From Blastomonas ursincola (lineage in GTDB: Bacteria; Pseudomonadota; Alphaproteobacteria; Sphingomonadales; Sphingomonadaceae): DNA of 64,000 bases. Of this stretch, positions 63,001 through 64,000 are shown in pieces. The number at the start of each line of letters is the position of its first letter. Within the stretch, counting starts at the first letter, position 1. The DNA is taken from NCBI RefSeq assembly GCF_013607875.1, contig NZ_VDES01000001.1:786316-850315 (forward strand), read 5' to 3'. The translations under genes were made by a program, and so were the position numbers. The notes beneath the pieces are model-generated. The model had not been told where the DNA came from, searched no databases, and saw only the letters and a list, made by a program, of their open reading frames with translations.

Positions 63001-64000
63001 GAGCACATAGCCGTCGGTCAGGAACCGCAGCTCCTGGAAGGCCTGGCTGCCGATTATTCCGACGGCACCACCGGCAGCACCTGCGAACACGCCCGCCTGG
63101 CCCGCCCAGGGGGTGTTGACCGCAAAGCCGGTGGGGTTGGTCCAGTTGGTGGAGGTGCTGGTCCAGGTCCCTGCCCCGCCGTCGCCGTTCACCGTCGCGA
63201 CCGCGCCGGTCAGGTCCGCGCCATCCCAATATTGCACGGTCTGGCCGCCTGCGTTGAACAGGATGTTGATCTGTCCCGCAATGTCGGCGCGCAACTCGGA
63301 GATGAATCCTAGCGGCAGCGTGCCCATGTTCAGCCCATTGTTGGTCAGCGTGCCGCCATAGTTGAACAGGCGATAGAAGCCTGCGCTGAAGCCATCGAGC
63401 GCGGTGACGTTGAGCGTGCCATCGAGCACCAGATTGCCGCCGACCGTGATCAGGTCGTTGATGCCGCCGCCGACGACGCCGGGCTGCGCGAGCTCGAAAT
63501 TCAGCACCGAGCTGTCGTTCAGCGTCAGATTGCCCGCGATGGTCTGCGTCGCCGGGCTCGTGCCGGGCGAGAGGATGCCGCCATTGGCGACCACGACATT
63601 GCCCTGGATCGTACCCGATCCGCTGAGCGTGGCCCCCGAAGCGACATTGATCGTGGCTGCCCGGTTGGTGAGATCGCCCAGAACGCCGTTGACCAGCAAC
63701 GTGCCGGCATTGATGTTGAACGTGCCGGTAAAGCCATCCGCAGCGGTGTTGCTGCCGGTCAGCGTCAGCGTGCTGGCGAGGTTCTTCTGCACCGTGCCCG
63801 CGCCGGTGAACACATTGGCGAGGCTGAGCGCATCGCTGCGATTGAGCAGCAGCTGCGCGCCGCTCGCAATCGCGACATTGCCCGTGCCAAGGCTGCCCGT
63901 GGTGCCGCCATCGCCGATCTGCAGGCTGCCGCCGGTGATGCTGGTGATGCCGGTATAGCTGTTCGCGCCGGCCAGCGTCAGCGCGCCGGTGCCGCTCTTG
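53233..64000 (-). CDS. Giant autotransporter with beta-strand passenger repeats (5' end beyond the window)
   Basis: At least 3,588 residues are encoded in this window without a stop; the frame is still open at base 64000, so the N-terminus, including the signal peptide, is outside. The passenger consists of tandem units of about 130-140 residues with the autotransporter-associated beta-strand repeat pattern (G-T-G-T-L-T-L-S-G-x-N-x-Y-x-G-L-T-T-V-x-G-G-T-L). The C-terminal 280 residues (about 53233-54090) are an autotransporter beta-barrel ending in an aromatic residue (SVRF), as required for BAM recognition. It probably forms a long surface adhesin. Two other notable parts are a non-repetitive insert at about 55690-56290 and a duplicated module of about 860 bp with copies 2,862 bp apart. 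Confidence 0.95.
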   Translation of the reverse strand, partial: KSGTGALTLAGANSYTGITSITGGSLQIGDGGTTGSLGTGNVAIASGAQLLLNRSDALSLANVFTGAGTVQKNLASTLTLTGSNTAADGFTGTFNINAGTLLVNGVLGDLTNRAATINVASGATLSGSGTIQGNVVVANGGILSPGTSPATQTIAGNLTLNDSSVLNFELAQPGVVGGGINDLITVGGNLVLDGTLNVTALDGFSAGFYRLFNYGGTLTNNGLNMGTLPLGFISELRADIAGQINILFNAGGQTVQYWDGADLTGAVATVNGDGGAGTWTSTSTNWTNPTGFAVNTPWAGQAGVFAGAAGGAVGIIGSQAFQELRFLTDGYVLNAADSTGGLATTGGFSIVNVNSGLATRINAPISGTAGLTKSGGGTLTLGGANSYAGLTTVSGGTLSLVSGGTIAGAVQNNATLTNAGTIIGLVTNAGTLTSTGTLAGGLTNNAGATASISGTLDGPVSNAATITLTGATTGAAAVTQTTTGSLNLAGFNGTIGSLAGAGAVQLGNGTLTTGGNNSTTTFAGVISGSGGLTKIGSGTLSLTGANAYAGQTSINGGTLELGFGGSLTGAVVNNGTFNNAGVVNGLVTNGDFGILTSLGALNGGLVNNGRFTPISISGQLNGNVSNSGVINFINQTVGNAAITQAANSNLFLVSQTNVNIGSLAGAGSVVLSQGSTLTIGSNNASTSFSGVVSGTGTLAKTGTGTLTLSGANNLTGLTTVSQGSLSIAMTGSLAGAVQNNATLANAGSIAGLVTNAGTLTSTGTLGGGLSNNAGATAAIRGTLNGPVSNAGTITLTGTTTGNAALAQTGNGTFNLAGFDATIGSLSGTLVGSGSVQLGSGTLTLGGNNSSTSFNGVISGTGQVIKTGTGSFAVTAANTYTGLTTVNGGTFTIGFGGSLAGSVQNNATLVNLSRVSGQVTNAGILNSTGSIRGGLVNNAGATANLAGLLNGAVSNSGNITLVESLTSTGSFTQSSGASLNLAGFEAGMGSIAGNGAIQLGSGTLTAGASNASTSFDGIISGSGTFNKAGTGTLTLGGSNTAAANFTGTVNVNAGSLVLNGQFGDVAANSANLSLANGATLAGSGSFLGNISLGAGAILAPGNSPATIAIGGNLLLDSASILNFELAQAGVVGGGINDLITVSGNLTLDGTLNVAALTGFGEGIYRLINYGGTLTDNGLLVGTRPDGFTASVITNIGGQISVQFTLGIPTVLYWDGTDTTAASSAITGNGGSGTWNSTSTNWTSAPGFSTAFGWNSQTGVFAGAAGGTVQVSGTQAFQQLRFETGGYVLNTAPGGGALATTGGTSVIDVSAGLGATINAPIQGTAGITKAGAGTLTLGGFNSYAGLTSIAAGTLALSSGGTIVGAVDNGASFASAGNVRGQVTNRASLTSTGRLDGGLVNAATGIANLSGVWNGAISNAGTVRLSGLTSGNVAFNQQGSGLFDLAGSFASIGSLAGSGSVQLGSGLLQLGRSNASTSFAGVISGSGGLEKEGTGTFTLTGANSFTGRTLVSGGTLVLASGASLAGSVTNNAVFTNAGTVANGVINNGALVSTGSLNGSLVNNAGATASLSGAFSGNLINRGTVNLTGTTIGIGELSLATGAVFNLGGFATTIGNLTGGGGTVALGSGTLTLGSGTGSQTFDGMITGSGGLTKVSASTFSLSGAQGYTGLTTVNGGTLILGSNASLAGGVLNNARFTNAGRVSGLVTNIATLESTGALNAGLVNATGASARIRGILAGSVTNAGTITLTGAISGIGAVTQEATGTFDLGGFGTSIGSLAGSGAVILGAAPLTTGGDNGSSTFAGTVSGDGGIVKTGTGTFVLSGANSYAGLTTVSQGVLSVRNNAGLGGNAAGTVVDAGAALELQGGITLTGEALTINGTGVNGAGALRNVADNNIWAGTVTLGSDSLITADAGRLDIDLLAGSTQALTTGGAGLIGLANANTAGALTVTGGNLALFGTGNFASGVNVNAGNLFLQGGSSVNDAAAVTLGTGNVIVAVSETIGSLAGTGGTVQIDAGQTLTLGGSDASTSFGGVIFNTGNLAKQGSGTFTVTGTLAHSGTTTITGGTLLSGAANIWQGNGLVTIGNGGTLDLGGFDQSIAAISLAGGTLANGALTGSISTSGGTIRDITGAANSLRAIGGTTTLTGAGSFAQGVTLAGGDVVLQGAGASIADTALVAVNTGTLLVNVGETIGALAGSGGRVQIAQGQALVTGGSNASTAYAGVLAGNGAVIKTGTGTFTLSGANTLTGTVTVNAGVLALASGGSLAGAVQNAAGFSNAGTVAGLVTNTGTLISTGVLNGGLVNSGSAGLSGQLGGAVTNSSLVQLQGALTGITGFSQSGTGAFDLAGFSTSIGSLSGAGNVLLGSATLTLGGSNASTSFSGTIGGTGGLIKTGTGSFTLTTGQVYTGLTTVNGGLLTVAAGAGLSGSVLNNASFASSGLILGSLTNNGTATLSGQVNGTVANNAVIALDGQLVVLGRLTQNAGGSLNLAGFNAGLGSLAGTGPIALGSGTLVVGSDNSSSLFSGVISGSGGLQKIGTGTFTLTGINSYTGLTLVNAGTLVIGEGVSVGGTTSGIAATVAAPSVLAAPVANAASGPIAAEQTSMPAAVTSLAVEQTSMPATVTSLAAETASTVSASLASRAGMMVDNISISGGPTPASLAPSAERLPLAGGVSSGPERVDLFGDSTSGAVSANLPVVTLGEASQTVAPAAASTASAAGRIGLVSDLSNSMGTARLDGALMGGAEMASPVAAALVDANAPAASAGETAFAGPLTPAVIAGSVLNNANLINNGSILGQLVNSAGATAVNNGVIRGLVINAGTFTSTGTLSGGLSNSGTARISGTLTGDVLNSGSITLTGITSGIAVFQQAATGSLNLAGFDTTLGVLSGAGTITLGSARLTTGTNGVNSLFSGVISGTGALTKTGTGGLILDGENSYSGGTTIAGGVLQLGNGGATGSIIGPVLNNGTLIINRSNAYTFAGVISGTGMFVQAGSGTTTLTGANSYTGGTLISAGRLIGSTVSLQGLIQNDAALEFAQGTTGVFAGRIGGTGLLDKSGVGLLELTGDNSALRGATTVRAGELRVTGSLAGSATTVLSGATLSGNGTVGGLIARSGSVVSPGAGGLGMLGLNGAIQLQSGSTLRLQVQAPSGSDMLIGNGTMQLGGTAAITNLGGTYAFNSNYLLLQASGGRTGTFDAVTGFGEFGILYRPELVYTANQVLLRMAPNLLTNILGNTPLTANQRSVVSRIDAAVTAGYNPQPLFNVYALPNAQQPNAFDQLSGEVYATMAGVGIEQERLVREAVLGRINAVAATARQTPEWGNGAGAWGQVFGSWGAGERDGNAARYESDRQGFITGIDYGNANSEGSWRIGAFGVHMTSKVSVDARGSRAEVEQTGGGLYAGVNTGGVSVGMGASVTGVDLTAVRNIALPGFAETNRGRGDGRAVQGFAELSYAIEAGNATYRPFASVAVGEFKLDALTETGGAAALSVRRQSYRSGSVTVGADGTVRMGRVNLSGTLAGRFQVGDRDPAAQIALAAAPAQAFTIRGVQLDSFALAARLDATVKLTDGADLSLGYTGLIGKDTADHGARATLSVRF
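55690..56290 (-). other. Non-repetitive insert in the autotransporter passenger
   Basis: About 200 residues that interrupt the beta repeats. They are rich in Ala, Ser, Thr, Pro and Glu/Asp (for example SGGPTPASLAPSAERLPLAGG and VTLGEASQTVAPAAAS) and include two tandem copies of a 14-residue unit EQTSMPA-[A/T]-VTSLA-[V/A] (56131-56214). It has no beta-helix repeat pattern, so it is probably a flexible spacer or loop. Confidence 0.75.
56131..56214 (-). repeat. Tandem 42-bp repeat within the autotransporter insert
   Basis: Two contiguous copies of a 42-bp unit encoding EQTSMPA-[A/T]-VTSLA-[V/A]. The copies differ by only a few bases, which indicates recent slippage-type duplication. Confidence 0.75.
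59985..60870 (-). repeat. Duplicated passenger module, copy 2
   Basis: About 880 bp encoding a segment with FELAQ-V-V-G-G-G-I-N-D-L-I-T-V, then RL-N-Y-G-G-T-L-T-x-N-G-L, then YWDG-T-D, and GVFAGAAGG. The same order and spacing of motifs is found at about 62850-63730. Confidence 0.75.
62850..63730 (-). repeat. Duplicated passenger module, copy 1
   Basis: Equivalent of the 59985-60870 segment: FELAQ-x-G-V-V-G-G-G-I-N-D-L-I-T-V, FYRLFNYGGTLTNNGL, QYWDGAD, and GVFAGAAGG in the same order. The corresponding word GTTGATGCCGCCGCCG lies at 63457 and 60595, 2,862 bp apart, i.e. an in-frame multiple of three. Confidence 0.75.

Noticed and set aside
53041-63958. Many long plus-strand open frames across the autotransporter
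   Set aside because: They are antisense to a repetitive, stop-poor, high-GC gene and show no known domains; the minus-strand frame has the clear beta-barrel and repeat structure.
53233-64000. CRISPR array in the repetitive DNA
   Set aside because: Repeats are about 400 bp, divergent, and encode protein; no short identical repeats with unique spacers exist and no cas genes are present.

Overview
The window is GC-rich DNA with the gene content of an alphaproteobacterium, most likely a member of the Sphingomonadales. The strongest pointers are an acyl carrier protein plus serine palmitoyltransferase pair (sphingolipid synthesis), a CIRCE-controlled groESL operon, a Usg-family protein, Ku/LigD end joining, and inverted-repeat intergenic elements of the kind scattered through sphingomonad genomes. 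Genus cannot be fixed from the sequence alone.

Layout. 1-7.6 kb: a Mn2+ exporter-like UPF0016/TMEM165 protein behind a yybP-ykoY manganese riboswitch, a DUF1801 protein with a small ribbon-helix-helix protein, murA, clpS, obgE, proB, and an extended SDR that could be a ceramide reductase. 7-9.2 kb: a PycTM-like membrane protein diverging from the acp-spt sphingolipid pair. 9.2-15 kb: a PiT phosphate transporter followed upstream by one reading frame that joins a NUDIX domain to a DUF47 (PhoU-like) domain, then divergently putA. 15-21.4 kb: a MarR-headed acyl-CoA/enoyl-CoA catabolic cluster, a branched-chain aminotransferase and tRNA-Gln(TTG). 21.4-26.3 kb: a gene-poor stretch with a DUF421 relic, then a Crp/Fnr regulator, a small hypothetical protein, a histidine-kinase-like ATPase, a PHB-depolymerase-type esterase and a TraR/DksA-like zinc-finger protein.

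26.3-36 kb is a secretion locus: HlyD-type adaptor, ABC exporter and TolC-type channel form one operon, and divergently from it lies a 1670-residue RTX protein with Calx-beta, lamin-tail, OB-like and endonuclease/exonuclease/phosphatase domains, the probable exported substrate (an ExeM-like extracellular nuclease). 36-40 kb: a lone tyrosine recombinase, usg, and groES-groEL. 40-44.7 kb: four envelope or secreted proteins of unknown function. 44.8-48.2 kb: ku and ligD (non-homologous end joining). 48.2-53.1 kb: MFS transporter, gluconate-2-dehydrogenase-subunit-3-like protein, GMC oxidoreductase and ThuA-domain protein, a likely sugar/glycoside oxidation operon with a perfect 22-bp palindrome ahead of it. 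53.2 kb to the window end is the 3' part of one giant autotransporter with tandem beta-strand passenger repeats; its start lies beyond base 64000.

The most unusual items are the NUDIX-DUF47 fusion beside the phosphate transporter, the PycTM-like protein without a cyclase next to sphingolipid genes, the divergently arranged type I secretion system and RTX nuclease, the non-repetitive insert and duplicated module of the giant autotransporter, the groEL without a GGM tail, and the uncharacterised envelope cluster at 40-44.7 kb.
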